Shown one piece after another: positions 13,011-24,299 of a DNA stretch of 64,000 bases (position 1 is its first letter; the number at the start of each line of letters is the position of its first letter). The notes under the pieces are model-generated. The model had not been told where the DNA came from, ran no database searches, and worked only from the letters and a program-made list of their open reading frames with translations. The DNA is from Undaria pinnatifida (lineage: Eukaryota > Sar > Phaeophyceae > Laminariales > Alariaceae), in NCBI GenBank assembly GCA_012845835.1, contig JABAKD010000015.1, positions 7,035,974-7,099,973 on the forward strand. Reading direction: 5' to 3'. The position numbers were made by a program, and so were the translations under genes.

Positions 13011-13560
13011 ACATAAGGTATTTTGTACATACCGTCTGCATGATCGCCTCCCAGCCTATACCAAGCGAAGTATGACTAACGAGGTAACGTTATTGAGCGC
13101 GTGTATACCAAGTATGACTAACAGGGTAACGTAATTGAGCGCGTGTATACCAAGCGTTCCTTAAAAACACTGACGATTCGCATTTCTCCCTCTAGTGCTC
13201 AATGGCGGAGACAGTGCATGGCCACATCACCTCGCATGTTGTATTTGGCAATACGTATCTCTTTCGTATAATTCGCGATGTCAGAAAATAATGGTAACTA
13301 TATGATGGTGACAAACAGTGCATGACCAATCACCTCGCCTGTTGCATTTAACAATACGTATCTCTTTCTTATAATTCGCGATGTCAGAAAATAATGGTAA
13401 CTATATGATGGTGACAAACAGTGCATGACCACATCACCTCGCCTGTTGCATTTAACAATACGTATCTCTTTCTTATAATTAGCGATGTCAGAAAATAATG
13501 GTAACTACAAACATTTTATAAAATATTCTAGCTTTCGATCCATGTACAACAACAAATTAT
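13011..13560 (+). repeat. Third partial 303-bp unit with a ~104-bp triplication
   Basis: After a partial copy of the 303-bp unit (13015-13200), the segment ACAGTGCATG ... CACCTCGC ... CAATACGTATCTCTTTC ... GATGTCAGAAAATAATGGTA recurs three times, with starts near 13211, 13315 and 13418. No coding sequence is supported. Confidence 0.85.
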
Positions 13561-13664
13561 GAAGATTGAACACGTTATTTACTACACTTAAACACTGGGT
13601 TGCATACTGCATGTAACATCAAACCTTCTAGAATAGTAAACATTACCAGGCAGGTGATACGCAC

Positions 13665-15056
13665 ATATTGAAATGTCCCGCCCCCCCCTCCCCTCCCACT
13701 TCCCCGATCCCTCTTGTTCAAAAAACCCTCACCCCTCCCCCCCCCCCACCCCTCCCCCGATCCCTCCCTCCCCCCCCCCCCGTTTCTGCCTAGTTTGTCC
13801 AAAAGCCCCGCTCACAATCGAAATCGGCCAGAGTAATAAACACCTATACGCAGTTGATATCACGTCATTATCTTTATGACCAACCATGACGTAGTTTCCA
13901 TTCTTTCCCCCCACCCCCCTCAACCCCCCCTCTATTCCAATCACCCGCACGATCGCCTAGGCCTAGCACCACGCGTATAACAAGCCCCTACATATCTTTG
14001 ATCTCACAGCCGGAGTGTATTTGAACATTAGTTGTGACCTAAACCTCCTAAAAAATCCCCCCTCCCCCCCCCTCCCTTCTCGCTCTTCCTTGCTCAAACG
14101 CCCCACCTAATATCGAAATCCGCCAGATAAATAAACACTTCACGCACTGGATATCACCTCATTATCTTTCTAGAGCCATCCATGCCGCTGTTCCCCCCCC
14201 CCCCCCCCCCCGCCCCGAACGCCCCCTTCTTCCCCACCACCCGCACCATCGCCTAGACCTAGCACCACACGTATAACAAACCCCTCACCTAAAACCCTTC
14301 CTTTCCCCTCCCCACGCCCCCTCCACCCCCCCCCCCCCCCCCCCCCCGCCCCCACCCCCCACCTCCCCAACCCCCTCCCACCCCCTCGAACACTCCGCCC
14401 TCTCTCTACTCACTGATTGTACGACTTACCCCAGGATATACATGATGAACTGATGGATTCTTTCCAAAACCGTCACATTTAGCCCCTCAAAATAATGTAT
14501 AGTTTCCACGCACAGATTGAGCTGCCCCACACGCCCCACCCCCGCCCCAACCCCCCGCCCCCCTCCCATGATAAACTGGTGCATTTTTTTTTTTTCTTTT
14601 TTTTTTCCCAAAACCGTCAGATTTATCCCCTTACAAGGATTTATAGCTTCCACGCACAAATTGCCCGCCCGTCCGACCCCCCCCCCCCCCCCCCTTTCCC
14701 CCCCCCTCCAACCCCGCTCGCTTTTGATCAAAACCAGACCCCCACGTCCTTAAAAACTCCGCCCCCCCCTCGCCGGTTATTCGACTTACAGGATTCACTT
14801 GATAAACGGATACATTTCCCTCCACAGCTGCCAGATTTGGTCCCCCTCAGAAACGGGTTTCATAGTTTCCGCGCACAGACTGACTAAAATCACCCTGTTG
14901 ACCCTGATAGCTACACTGTAGCTGTAAGGGGAGTCGCCGACCTATATCATTAATGGGGACACACAACTCGTAATACGCGCGATCGGAGTATCACACACAG
15001 CTTGCAAAGATAAGTTTTGACGAAACCTTCGATCTCACAGCTGGAGTGTATTTTCA
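13665..15056 (+). repeat. C-tract compound repeat, copy 3 (more diverged)
   Basis: The segment carries the GCCAGAGTAATAAACAC core at 13812 and a diverged one at 14109. It also has very long C runs at 14191-14212 and 14328-14347, the block CGCCGGTTATTCGACTTACA at 14772-14885, and module A at 14917-15056. The internal order is partly rearranged relative to copies 1 and 2. The C runs could form i-motif or G-quadruplex structures on opposite strands. Confidence 0.85.
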
Positions 15057-15096
15057 TTTTTTATTATATATATTTTTTAGGACGTGAGGTAGGTAG

Positions 15097-15210
15097 GTGT
15101 GAGTTCGACGAATTTCGGGCCAGTACTCATATTTTGAAGCTCTTGCTGGTACTTGTACTGCTATGTGGGTAAAAGTTTCTAATGGGAGGGGTCCTGTTCT
15201 TTTATAAAGA
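15097..15210 (+). repeat. Dispersed module B, single copy
   Basis: GTGAGTTCGACGAATTTCGG, followed by TACT-CAT, a TTGGTACTTGTA-like stretch, CTATGTGGGT and AATGGGAGGGGTC, is shared with 27746-27870 (same strand) and 29218-29350 (opposite strand). Here it follows module A directly. Confidence 0.85.
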
Positions 15211-15459
15211 AAAGTTTTTCTCAACTACAATGATTGGTGTTAGTATTTTTACTTTATTTTACTTCAGGTGGGGAATTTTGAAGTAATCTAACATCATATC
15301 TATTTGATAGATATATTCCTGTTGTTTCCACTATATTGCTCTACCAAAGGTATGGTGGATGGTTTGCGGATGGATGGCTTGGTCAGGGTTGTTGGTACTT
15401 GTGGTCAAGTGCGTAAGTAAGTTTTCTTTTACCTACCTGGGGGTGGTTTATATTATTAT

Positions 15460-16135
15460 TATTTTTATTTAATTCTTCACCATAGCGGCGGGTTTTAGTA
15501 TATATCGGGAGTATGAAGACAGCAGTAGTGGTCTAATAGATATCATGTTGGAGTTCCAACTTAAAAAATATAAAATACAATAAATACAAGAAAAAAAATA
15601 AAATAAAATAAAATAAAATAAAAAAAAAATAACTAAAATAAAATGAAATAAAAAAATAACATAAATGAAATTAAATAAACTGAAATGAATGAAATCAATA
15701 AAAAAAAAATTGAAAAGAAAATAGAATATAAAATGAACTAATATGAAATGAAATAGAATGAAATAAAATGAAATAAAATGAAATAAAACGAAATAAAATA
15801 ACATAAAATGAAACGGAATAATATAAAATGTAAAAAATTGAATTAAAATAAAATGAAATGAAATAAAACGAAAAAAATTAGAATAAAATGAAATAAAATG
15901 AAATGAAATGAAATGAAATGAAATGAAATAAAATGAAAAATACAAAATAAAATAAAAGTGAACTAAATTAAATAATAATATTAAATTGAAGTAAATTGAA
16001 TTATTTTACATCAAATTAAACAAGATAAAATTATATTAAATAAAATAAAATTATATTAAATAAAATAAAAAATATAAAAAAAATAAAAAAAAATAAATAA
16101 AAATAAATAAAAAATATAAATGAATAAAATAAATT
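15460..16135. repeat. A-rich simple sequence, (AAATG/AAATA)n
   Basis: About 670 bp consist almost only of AAATA, AAATG and A runs. The Phe/His/Ser-rich minus frame across it is a product of the repeat and not a gene. Confidence 0.95.
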
Positions 16136-16604
16136 TCCTGTCACCTTAACATTTTACATATAAAAATCCTACCCTAGAACACAAACACAAAGCAAAAAAA
16201 CAAACAAAAACAAAACAAAGGAAAGAAACAAGAACGGAAACAAAAACGAACAAAAAAAAAACGGGGGTCGGTGAGCCTTGAATCCACGGTTCTAAATTAA
16301 AACGCTGTCACCCTAACATGAAGAATCCCACCCGTAAAAAGAAAACGGGACTTGGTGAGCCTCGAACCCTCGATTCTTAATTAATACGCTGTCACCCTAA
16401 AAAGACAAAAACAATCCCACCCGGGAGGCGGCGATCCTTCCGTTCTCTCATTATTTTGGTTTAATTCAGATTTTTGTTTACAACAGTAGCTGATCGCACT
16501 AAATATTAATCTTCATGTGATACCGTTTATATTATTGAGTCATGTCATTATGCAAGAGTTGCGAAGTTGTTTCCCCGCATGGGGAGTAAGTTTTATCACC
16601 TGTT

Positions 16605-16678
16605 AATTACTGCAGTAAAATTTCGTCGTCGCTTTAACTCGTATATAGTTTGGGATTAATGAGGCCTCCTGCTGCGAT
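16605..16678 (-). repeat. B2 split direct repeat of the YR retroelement
   Basis: It runs from AATTACTGCAGTAAAATTTC to GGCCTCCTGCTGCG on the + strand and matches 17008-17082 with a few changes. It is the 3' end of the element on its coding strand. Confidence 0.85.
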
Positions 16679-16849
16679 CAGCCGGAGACTCCCACCCAAG
16701 GCTACTACCCCCGCGTTGATTCGATCGCCGTCAACGCGGCACCTCGTCGCAGAGAGTAGTTGCTCCGGTAAAATCAACACTACAAACAAAACAGGAACCG
16801 ATGTCGTTGTCTGCGTCTCTCGCGCGCAACGATGGATGGGCGGGATGGT

Positions 16850-17013
16850 CTGTTTTCCCTAATCGCTACCTACTTCCTCGTGCTGCTGTCCGTCGCTAGA
16901 GGAGCAAGTGTCCTTCCGTGCCTTTTCACTTGTCCTCACTGTACCTCCTGCAGGCTTTCTCCCAATCCGGGGATGCCCTTCATGCGTCCCCAAATTTGGT
17001 TCTGACAATTACT
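16850..17013 (-). repeat. A2 split direct repeat of the YR retroelement
   Basis: The 164 bp are the same as 25820-25983 except for two transitions (CCG here read as TCA near 16925). It overlaps B1 by the AATTACT heptamer at 17008-17013. Confidence 0.9.
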
Positions 17014-17082
17014 GCAGTAACATTTCGTCGTCGCTTCGACTCGTATTAGTTTGGGATTAATGAGGCCTCTCTGCTGCGGCAT
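17008..17082 (-). repeat. B1 split direct repeat of the YR retroelement
   Basis: AATTACTGCAGTAACATTTC to CTCTCTGCTGCG matches B2. It lies directly upstream of A2 on the coding strand. Confidence 0.85.
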
Positions 17083-17234
17083 GAGATCACACCCATCCTT
17101 GCTGTCTATCCCTTTGTCTCAGTGCCGTCTTATATCTGCGTATTATTACCTTGCCCGCGGGTCTCCTTTTTTGTCCTTATTCTACCCAAACTTCTACCTT
17201 GGCCTCTAGTGGGTTCGCCTCTAGTGGTTCGGCT

Positions 17235-18671
17235 TCAGCTAGCCCTCCGGAATGCTGTATGCGAGCGCGTAAACTGATCGGACAATGGTAGGGCGTCTGC
17301 CTCTATGAACGCCGTTTCGCGAGAACGCTTCGCACCTACCGCCGCCGCGGACGCTGTTGCCCCTACGTATCTGCGTGCGACGGAGGCGGACTTCCACCCC
17401 ACGTACTCCATAAGAACGTCCATGGCCGTACCGTCCATGTGGTGACTCGCCGCCCCTCCCACTCGAAAGGAGTGCATCGTGTACCGCTCCTCCGCCATGC
17501 CTGCCGACCGCAAATGCGTCTGGAGGTCGGTGGTCATCTGCACTGCTGTCAGAGCCCCGTCCCCCTTTCCTCCGCCCTCTAGAACGCTCGGGGACAGGAA
17601 TCCTGACCCCTCGGTGAGTGACCACTGCATGGATTCCGCTGCCTGTTGGTACTCCACCATGGCTGCGACCGCGCAGATTTCGCGGCAGTCTAGGTTCTTC
17701 TTTCCCACGACTGCTTGGGAGGAATTCCGCAACGTCTTTCCGAACAAGAAGTTGAAGATGAATCCCTCGCCTCCCGACATCTGCAACGCTTGTGACGCTA
17801 CCGCTACCGACAGCTCGAAACCGCGCTTCATCGTGTGGAAGGCCACGCAGAATATCGCCACATCCCGGATCATTGCGAAGCGTTCTGCTGCGGTGGGAAG
17901 CGTTTGTGCGCGTCGGCGCATGTCGCGCACCAGCTCACGTAGCTGCACTGCCACCAATGGGGGTGCCTGTTTCACCCCCACCCCTACTCGCCGCTGTTCC
18001 CCCTGCACAAATGAAAGGTACCCACGCACTAAAGGGCTCGCTACCGGGTTGCCCCGTTTTTCGACACAGTCCTAGTCGTCCAACTTTCCGAGCTGCTCCA
18101 TCATGGCACATTTCAGCTTGGATGCGTGTCCTTTGTCTAGGGAAGCGGCGCCGTACCTCTTCTTGCAGTGCCCGCCAGGCCGGCACTGTAAGTCGACGTC
18201 CGACCCCGCCCCTGGGCAACTAGCGACATGTACCCACTTTGTACCGTTACCGTGCGAGTCTAGCCAGCAAAATCATTCGAATACGTCTACGTCGGTCGCG
18301 GTCTGCCAGCCCCTTACGTTATTCGTTCTCACCCGCACGAACCCGTCGAAGTTATCGGCCACTCGACTCTTACGCTCTTGGCCGGCCGTGCCCGCTAACG
18401 CCGCTCGTACTTCGCGGATGCGCTCGTTGAGCTTGCCGTTGTTGATGACTGCGGGTGCCCCGGTAGTCCGCGGTACCGGGGGGGCGCGGCACGCGGGTGC
18501 CCTACAGAATTGGCAGAACATGTATGTGCCGAAGTTGACTCCCTGGCACATCCCGCACAGCACTCGGGGTATCCAGTCCGCCGCACGGGTAGCTCCGTAC
18601 GGGAGCGCGTCCAGCGATCCGTCTGGGTACCGCTGTGAGCGCACGGGCAAGCAAGTGTCGTCCGGGCACTA
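17235..18671 (-). pseudogene. Zinc-finger plus tyrosine recombinase ORF of the YR retroelement
   Basis: One frame runs from about 18671 to 17235 but is cut by TGA at 18273-18275 and TAG at 18072-18074. The N-terminal part has Cys pairs (CGMCQGV, FCQFC, then CPGAGSD, QCRPGGHC), so probably zinc ribbons. The C-terminal 264 codons are the integrase: an Arg in MKRGFELS (first catalytic Arg region), HSFRVGGA (the H-x-x-R box), then GWKS and the nucleophile Tyr in ARRYVG. All tetrad positions that I can place are kept. In this class the recombinase inserts a circular DNA copy, unlike the DDE integrase of LTR elements. If the stops are real the full protein cannot be made, although a product could start after TAG. 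Confidence 0.85.
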
Positions 18672-18688
18672 GTCGATGTCAGTGAATG

Positions 18689-20968
18689 TTATGTATTCCG
18701 AAAGTCTACTTCTACCGCGCGCATACCGTATCTTATGAACACGTGGTCCCGCACCCCGTCCTGGTGGTGCGGAAACCCAAAGCTGCCGATCTTGGGTATT
18801 GCGAGTGAGCGCACGGTCGCGCGGTGGACCCTCGGGAACCAATGTTCCCTGACGTTGGGAATTACGATGACGGCGCGTGCTCTGCACTCGGCCATGTGCT
18901 GCACGATAAGCCCGACTATGACCGGCGGCGGGAAGCAGTAGCCGAAAGCCGCTTCCTGACCGCCCGGGTTAACGGCCACGTTGTGGCGGAACACGTCGAC
19001 CCCCGTGGAACCCTCGCATTGATACCGCGAGAAGAACGGTAGTCGCCGCTGCTCGCCAGTGCCCCCGGTCTGCCCTTGTTGGGCATTCTCGGAGGACGCC
19101 ATGAGGTCGACTGTAAGCTCCCCGAAAAACGCCCGAAGCTGTCGGAACGTGGTTGATCGCAGTCGGATGATCTCGTCGCGCCCCGGTCTGGCGATGGCGT
19201 CGGCCGATGTGTTATCGGCAGTCGGCACCCAGCGCAGCGACAGCCAGAAACCCTCTGCCACTTGCAGCTCGAAGAGCTTTTCCAGCATCGCGTGGGTAGT
19301 GGGGTTACGCGACCGCCCTTTCTTGAACGCGTCTACCACAGAGCGGTTGTCTACGTCCATCACGAGTTGCGCCCTGAGTAGCTCCTCCGGAGGCCCCCGA
19401 CAGCACTCCGCGAGTACCTCGAGCAGCGCGAACATCTCTTTGCCGTTGATGTGGGGGGGCAACCATTCGTGCGGGAAACCGCCGCCCGCTATGAATTCTC
19501 CCCATGGCATCGATACCACGCCGCCTCATTGGTTTGACGACGCATCGGATGCGGCGACGGTGGTGGTTGACGCATAGTGCCGCGCTTTGTACCACGGCCC
19601 TTCCTGTGACGTAGACGACAGGCCGAGCCATGTCGTGAGCTCGGCGCGCAGGTCGGGCTTGGTGGCAAGCTGTATCTCCCGGCCCTTCGCTCTCGCGATC
19701 GCCGCGAACATGAAGTGTGTCCACAGGGACGCTGGGCGGATGGCGACTGACATGCTGACGCATTTCCCGGCGATTTTCTCCATCGCCCGGACGGTAACCG
19801 TTCCGTTCTCTAGCGCTTCCGCGATCAGGGCGTGCAGCTTCCGAAGCTTGTCTTCGGGGATTCGAAACGAGGTGGTGCTCGAATCGCGTAAGATCCCGAG
19901 GTACCTATGTATTCGCGATGGTTTCAGATCGCACTTGGTGTCCGACAGGAAGGATCCACAGAAAACGAGACGAGCATGCCTACGTGGAGAGCCTCTGCGG
20001 CGGACAGCCACTGTTCCTTGTCGGTGCGCCCGAACGTGGAGACGAAGTTTCCGTACCACGCATCGTCGATGTACGCGAGGACGGGGATGCCCCTCGATCG
20101 TAGGTAGGCTGCTTTGGCTTCACTGAGCGCGTGGTAGCACGCCGGACTCTCATTCCACCCGAACGGCACGGTGGTGCATACTAGGTCGATGCCGTCGTAC
20201 GATGCCCTGAAAAGTGGCCAGCTTTCTGGTTGCAGGCCCAGATTGTGGAAACCCGAGCGGTCGTCCAGACTACCCATGTGGATGCCCTGTTCTGCCACTA
20301 CCGCCACCTTGGCTACCGTATCCATGCTGAAGGCCGCGTGGCGACAGGTCTCGTTAAGTGGTCGAGCGTCGATGACGAGCCACGGCTTCGAGGGCTCGAC
20401 GGACAGCGCGAGCACCAACCGTGGCCGCTTCGGGCCCGACGGGCCCCGTACGTCTGCCCACTTAACCAGGCAACCTCTTCTCACCAGAGCTGTCACCTCT
20501 GATCGCACGAACTCGGCGTGTTCCTTCGGTATGCGGTTCGGGTACGAGGCGCCCGGGAACGCGTCTGGTCTGTACGGAGCCTCCCGCGACGTGCCTCGGT
20601 ACGGTTCTGTCAGGAACTCGAACACGCTGACGCCGTGTTTGAGGTACGAAAGCAGTTGTACTAGCTGAGGGTGGTTTTGCAGCACGACCTTGTCCCAGAA
20701 GTCGCAGCTGTAGTTGAGGCAGCTCGGCACAAATCCCGCCCCGTTTACGCCCGCATCGTGCGTGGGTGCTTCCCACGGAAGCCGGCGTACGCCGCCGGCT
20801 AAGGGATCTCGCAGTACGTCTGCCACAGTCGGCACATTCGCTACGTTCGGCTTAATTCTCGTCCCCACCCAGCTTTGCTCCTCTGCGCTCAGCGTTGGTG
20901 GGGGTGGGAACGAAGCTCCTACTTCTCGGTGCCTCCGCGTTAGGTTCGCGTGCCATACGCCGGCTGAA
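18689..20968 (-). pseudogene. Reverse transcriptase and RNase H of the YR retroelement (frameshift and TGA)
   Basis: The first part (open from about 20968; GTG at 20868) has RT blocks PWLVIDARPLNET, GSLDDRSGFHN, VPFGWNESPA and the polymerase motif LAYIDDAW (YIDD at 20062-20073). The frame then changes near 19968-19975, and the thumb region continues as SDTKCDLKPSRIHRYLG to RAMEKIAGKCVSMSVAI. RNase H follows: TVAASDASSNQ, a TGA at 19526-19528 where the family has Trp-Gly, then MPWGEF, INGKEMFALLEVL, MDVDNRSVV and WVPTADNTSADAIARP. The rest (TVDLMASSENAQQ ... AFGYCFPPPVI ... NVREHWFP) is the linker typical of DIRS-group pol after RNase H. Two breaks therefore separate otherwise well-kept domains. 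Confidence 0.88.
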
Positions 20969-21419
20969 ACCTACCGCGGTTGGTACGGCATGAGGTACGA
21001 ATGTATGTGTTATAGAAAGGATTACAGGCACGTGTTTTCACACTGTGCGCTACTTAATACATGTGTGGAGTGTTTGAGCGAACGTAGGTACGGTGCGACT
21101 GTGACCAGACTAACCCGCCAGAGAGTCTTGGCGGGCGTAAGGGCAATCAATTGCAACGACACTTCGGTTGAGGGTCTATCATCAATATACATCTGTTCGT
21201 ACGGTTTCTACCCAACGAGTGCGTGAAACAGACGGCGATTTTATCTAAGATATCCATGGCTGGTCGTATATTTGTCGTGGGTGCAAATAGAGATGTCCGT
21301 AACGGCTTACGTCGGTCGTCTTCCTGCGTGCGTATTCGTGTATGCGCTTGGCCGTGCGTACCCCTTCATTGAAGGTCCTGCTTGCTTCTTCTTGTACTTC
21401 TCTTCGTGTGTGTGCACAT

Positions 21420-21760
21420 TTATTTGTCCATTTATTTTATTCGTTTATTTGTTTATTGATTTCATTTTATTTGATTGATTGATTTATTCATCATTTTGAT
21501 TTATTTATTCATCATTTTGATTCATTTATTTTATTTTATTTTATTCAAAAAAATAAATAGAACAAAATGAATAGATTGCAAAATAAAATAAAGTACAATA
21601 AAATGAAAGGGAAATATAAAAATAAAATAAAATAACAGAAACGTACGCGACTTGACCCTACGGGAAGGGAAAAAAGCCAAGATAAAATAAAAAATAAAAA
21701 ATAAATACAACGAAATAGAGGGGAGGATGAAATAAAAGATAAACGCCAAAAGTGAGGAAC
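21420..21760. repeat. T-rich then A-rich simple sequence (foldback)
   Basis: TTTAT/TTGAT repeats up to about 21545 are followed at once by AAATA/AAATG repeats on the same strand. The two halves are rough inverted complements and can fold back. Confidence 0.85.
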
Positions 21761-21970
21761 GTGACGTAATGAGCACTTCGTGGCAAGAATCTGTACCCGG
21801 ACCGGGGACTTAGCGGGACCGAGCATAGATATACGCCACCTCCGTTGTTGGTTGTGTGTAGCTAACATGATAGACCCACGCGACGGGAAGACGCGGAAAA
21901 TCCGGCGGGGATGCATAGCGAGAGTACGCGTCGGTGCCTACGATGGGATGACCCGGACAATACCTTTGAG

Positions 21971-22128
21971 GGTGGATCCCGGGCACTTGTCGGAAAACGG
22001 GAAACGGAATGCATAAATGAGTGTGTACTTCGACCTACACACCCTACGGGGGTGGATCCCAGGCACTTGTCGGAAAACGGGAAACGGAATGCATAAATGA
22101 GTGTGTACTTCGACCTACACACCCTACG
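21971..22128 (+). repeat. Near-perfect 79-bp tandem duplication
   Basis: GGTGGATCCC starts at 21971 and 22050. The two 79-bp units, each ending in ACACCCTACG, differ at about one position, so the duplication is young. Confidence 0.95.
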
Positions 22129-22590
22129 TACGGTACTGTAAGGTAGTACCATATGTATTTGTTGCCTCTGGGGAAACCGGCGAAACGGTACATTAACGGG
22201 AACGTGCAGTCAGCTCATTGATTTTGTCTTCTCTATGTCCGTGCCGTGTGCACGGCCCCTCTCTTTATCTTCCACCCCCCCCGTTCCTGCTCGTAGGAGC
22301 CTCGCCGTCGTGCTACGTGCTACCCAAATGCTATGCGTGCCCCTCCACCGAAGAGCTAACGCGACCCCCCCCCCCCCGCGTGGGTACCTCTTCGCTCCCT
22401 GTTCCTGCCGTCGTGATCATTATCGCGGCTACTTCTACCTCTACGCCCCCCCCCCCCCCCAGGTTCTGCCTCCCCCCCGAGCCCGCCGTAGATGTTGTGA
22501 CCCGGGAGCTCCTCGGTGGTGTCGGGGCGCGCGTCGTTCCCCTTGTTCGTCCCCGCCCCGCTCGTCCTCGGCGGTTCGACCTGGTGCGTT

Positions 22591-23454
22591 CTACACCTCC
22601 GGTCCAAAGTCGCTGGTGCATGCTGCCCTGCGATAACCCGCGAGCTTGCAGTTCATGCAAACTTGCCAGGCGCAGGTCAAATGTGAGTGGAACTGGTCTC
22701 GTCCCACGCAGGCGCAATTCTTGCATACGTCGAGACCGTTCGGGTTGCCCGGCCACTTGAGCTGCTGCTGCTGCACGGCGGAGTGCTGTGCCGCCCTTTG
22801 AGCCCGAATGTTCGCCTTGTCCGCTTGCGAGAGGAATGCTGCCCCCCTCCCGCCGCCCCCCCCTCCTGGCCCCCCGCCCCCCCGCCCGGCGCCGGTCCGA
22901 GCTAGCTGTAGGCCGTAGTGGCCTGCGGCGGTATGGGCGGCTGGTGCCATACGCGTCCGGGTGGGTGGTGCGTATGTGTTCGCCGCCGGGAAAGCATTGC
23001 TGTGCCTGCTGCCGGCGGGTGTGGCCCCCGGCGAAGGTTTCCGCCCGGGCGACCGCCCCCCGCCCCCTGCGAGGGCCGCTCCTGCATACGCCCCCCCCCC
23101 GGGGTTCCCGCCCGCATAGCAGGCCGCCCCCAGCACGGAGAACTGGTTACGGTTGATGAGGTGCAGTTTCCGCATCTCGGCCATGTCGGCCTCCGCCACC
23201 TCCTGGGCCACGCCGCGGATAGACGGCAGCATCCGCGAAAAGAGGCCCAGGACCGCTGCCGCGTTTCGAAGCACCATCTGCATCTGCGACCCGCGCGCAA
23301 TTACGTCGCCCAGTACCTTCCTCTCGTCGAGGAGGGACAGATCCGACGCCCGCTGCATGGCTTCCGTCAGCCGGTCGTGCAGAATGAACCAGTCAAACTT
23401 CCCGCTCGAGTCCCGCATGGTTTCAAGCACCGCGTCTAGCTTGAGACGTAACTG
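22591..23454 (-). CDS. Gag-like ORF of the YR retroelement
   Basis: There are about 280 codons. The first half is helical and Leu/Ala/Met-rich (residues 1-110, LTEAMQRASDLSLLDE, MVLRNAAAVLGLF), as in capsid-type proteins. The middle is Gly/Pro/Ala-rich and disordered. The C-terminal 50 residues hold a Cys/His cluster (VCKNCACVG, HSHLTCAW, VCMNCKL, AAC) that could bind nucleic acid, although it is not the classical CCHC knuckle. The frame is open upstream of the GTG at 23430 to an AG at about 23455, so it may be the second exon of a gag gene or start at an internal codon. Position in front of RT supports the gag call. I found no sequence-level proof of capsid homology. Confidence 0.6.
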   Translation of the reverse strand, partial: QLRLKLDAVLETMRDSSGKFDWFILHDRLTEAMQRASDLSLLDERKVLGDVIARGSQMQMVLRNAAAVLGLFSRMLPSIRGVAQEVAEADMAEMRKLHLINRNQFSVLGAACYAGGNPGGGAYAGAALAGGGGRSPGRKPSPGATPAGSRHSNAFPAANTYAPPTRTRMAPAAHTAAGHYGLQLARTGAGRGGGGPGGGGGGRGAAFLSQADKANIRAQRAAQHSAVQQQQLKWPGNPNGLDVCKNCACVGRDQFHSHLTCAWQVCMNCKLAGYRRAACTSDFGPEV

Positions 23455-23599
23455 TTATCGGCAGTAACGTGTGTGACAGCAAAAACCCGCCAAGCAACGC
23501 AGCAACGCGACAAGAAAGGAGGGGAAAAGAAAAGAGAAACAAAGCAAAGAAATCCGAAATCCGGGGATAGCATGTTTACACTCGGTGAATCCGCACAGT

Positions 23600-24045
23600 A
23601 GAAACGTTTATGTCGGGTTCGAGACCCCGACTATGTGCTGTGCGTGGTCATGTTCGCACGTCAGTGCAGGCGTCGCTCAACGTCCCCGGGTTGAGTTATA
23701 TCGCGTGCGATGTGTGGTCAGTGTTAACACGTCATCGCTGTCATCGCTCGCCCTTGCCAGGTTCGACCCGTACCGCGTTCGATGTTTGGTCTTTGTTCGC
23801 ACGTCATCGCTGTCACCGCTTGTCCACGTCGGGTGTGAGCCGCCGACGGTGTGCAATGTGTGGTCATGTTCGCACGTTATTGCAGGCATCGCTTTTTGTC
23901 CCCGGGTTGCGCTCTATCGCGTGCGGTGTGTGGTCCCTGTTAACACGTCATCGCTGTCATCGCTCGTCCTTACCCGGTTCGACCCCAACCGCGTCCGATG
24001 TGTGGTCTTTGTTCGCACGTTATCGGTATCATTGATGTGCTGTAT
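23600..24045. repeat. ~72-bp tandem array, six units in two 216-bp higher-order units
   Basis: TGTGGTC-TGTT-(A/G)CACGT recurs near 23646, 23716, 23788, 23862, 23930 and 24004. Units 1-3 and 4-6 match in order (216-bp higher-order period). It lies in the spacer between the two upstream ORFs of the YR element. Confidence 0.88.
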
Positions 24046-24299
24046 TCTTGTGTGCGTACGTACGTACTGTGAATGCTCTGCATCGACGGGGTCCGTGGAT
24101 GGCCTTCTTTCCATGTATTTATTTTCCTCCCCGTCCTACAGCAGCACAACGATGGGTACTCATGTGGTCGACCGCTGTTTGGGGTGGGCGTGTGAATAGC
24201 TCGCGTGGTATGGTGGTCTATCCTCCTTCGATCGTCGTGTTCGTAAACATGGGTCCGCAATGCTCGTATCACGAGCTCCCCTACATAGGCGAGCAGGGT

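Larger units (their letters stand above)
20969..22590. other. Non-coding spacer inside the YR retroelement
   Basis: Between the gag-like frame and pol lie a T-rich then A-rich foldback at 21420-21760, a 79-bp tandem duplication at 21971-22128, and C-rich low-complexity sequence at 22264-22500. No domain is seen in any frame. Confidence 0.6.

Noticed and set aside
7268-15056. Pro-rich or Gly-rich proteins in the C-tract repeats
   Set aside because: They are translations of C or G runs with variable length between copies. Frames are not kept.
15469-15945. Phe/His/Ser/Tyr-rich 158-codon membrane-like protein
   Set aside because: It lies wholly within an A-rich simple repeat.
16262-16400. tRNA or SINE fragments (GGTTCGAGGCTCACC on the minus strand, twice)
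   Set aside because: The phrase resembles a B box, but no A box or cloverleaf can be placed at the right distance. Only a short duplicated segment is certain.
17239-20776. Long + and alternative minus frames over the retroelement genes
   Set aside because: They are shadows of the GC-rich RT, RNase H and recombinase frames, which carry all conserved motifs.
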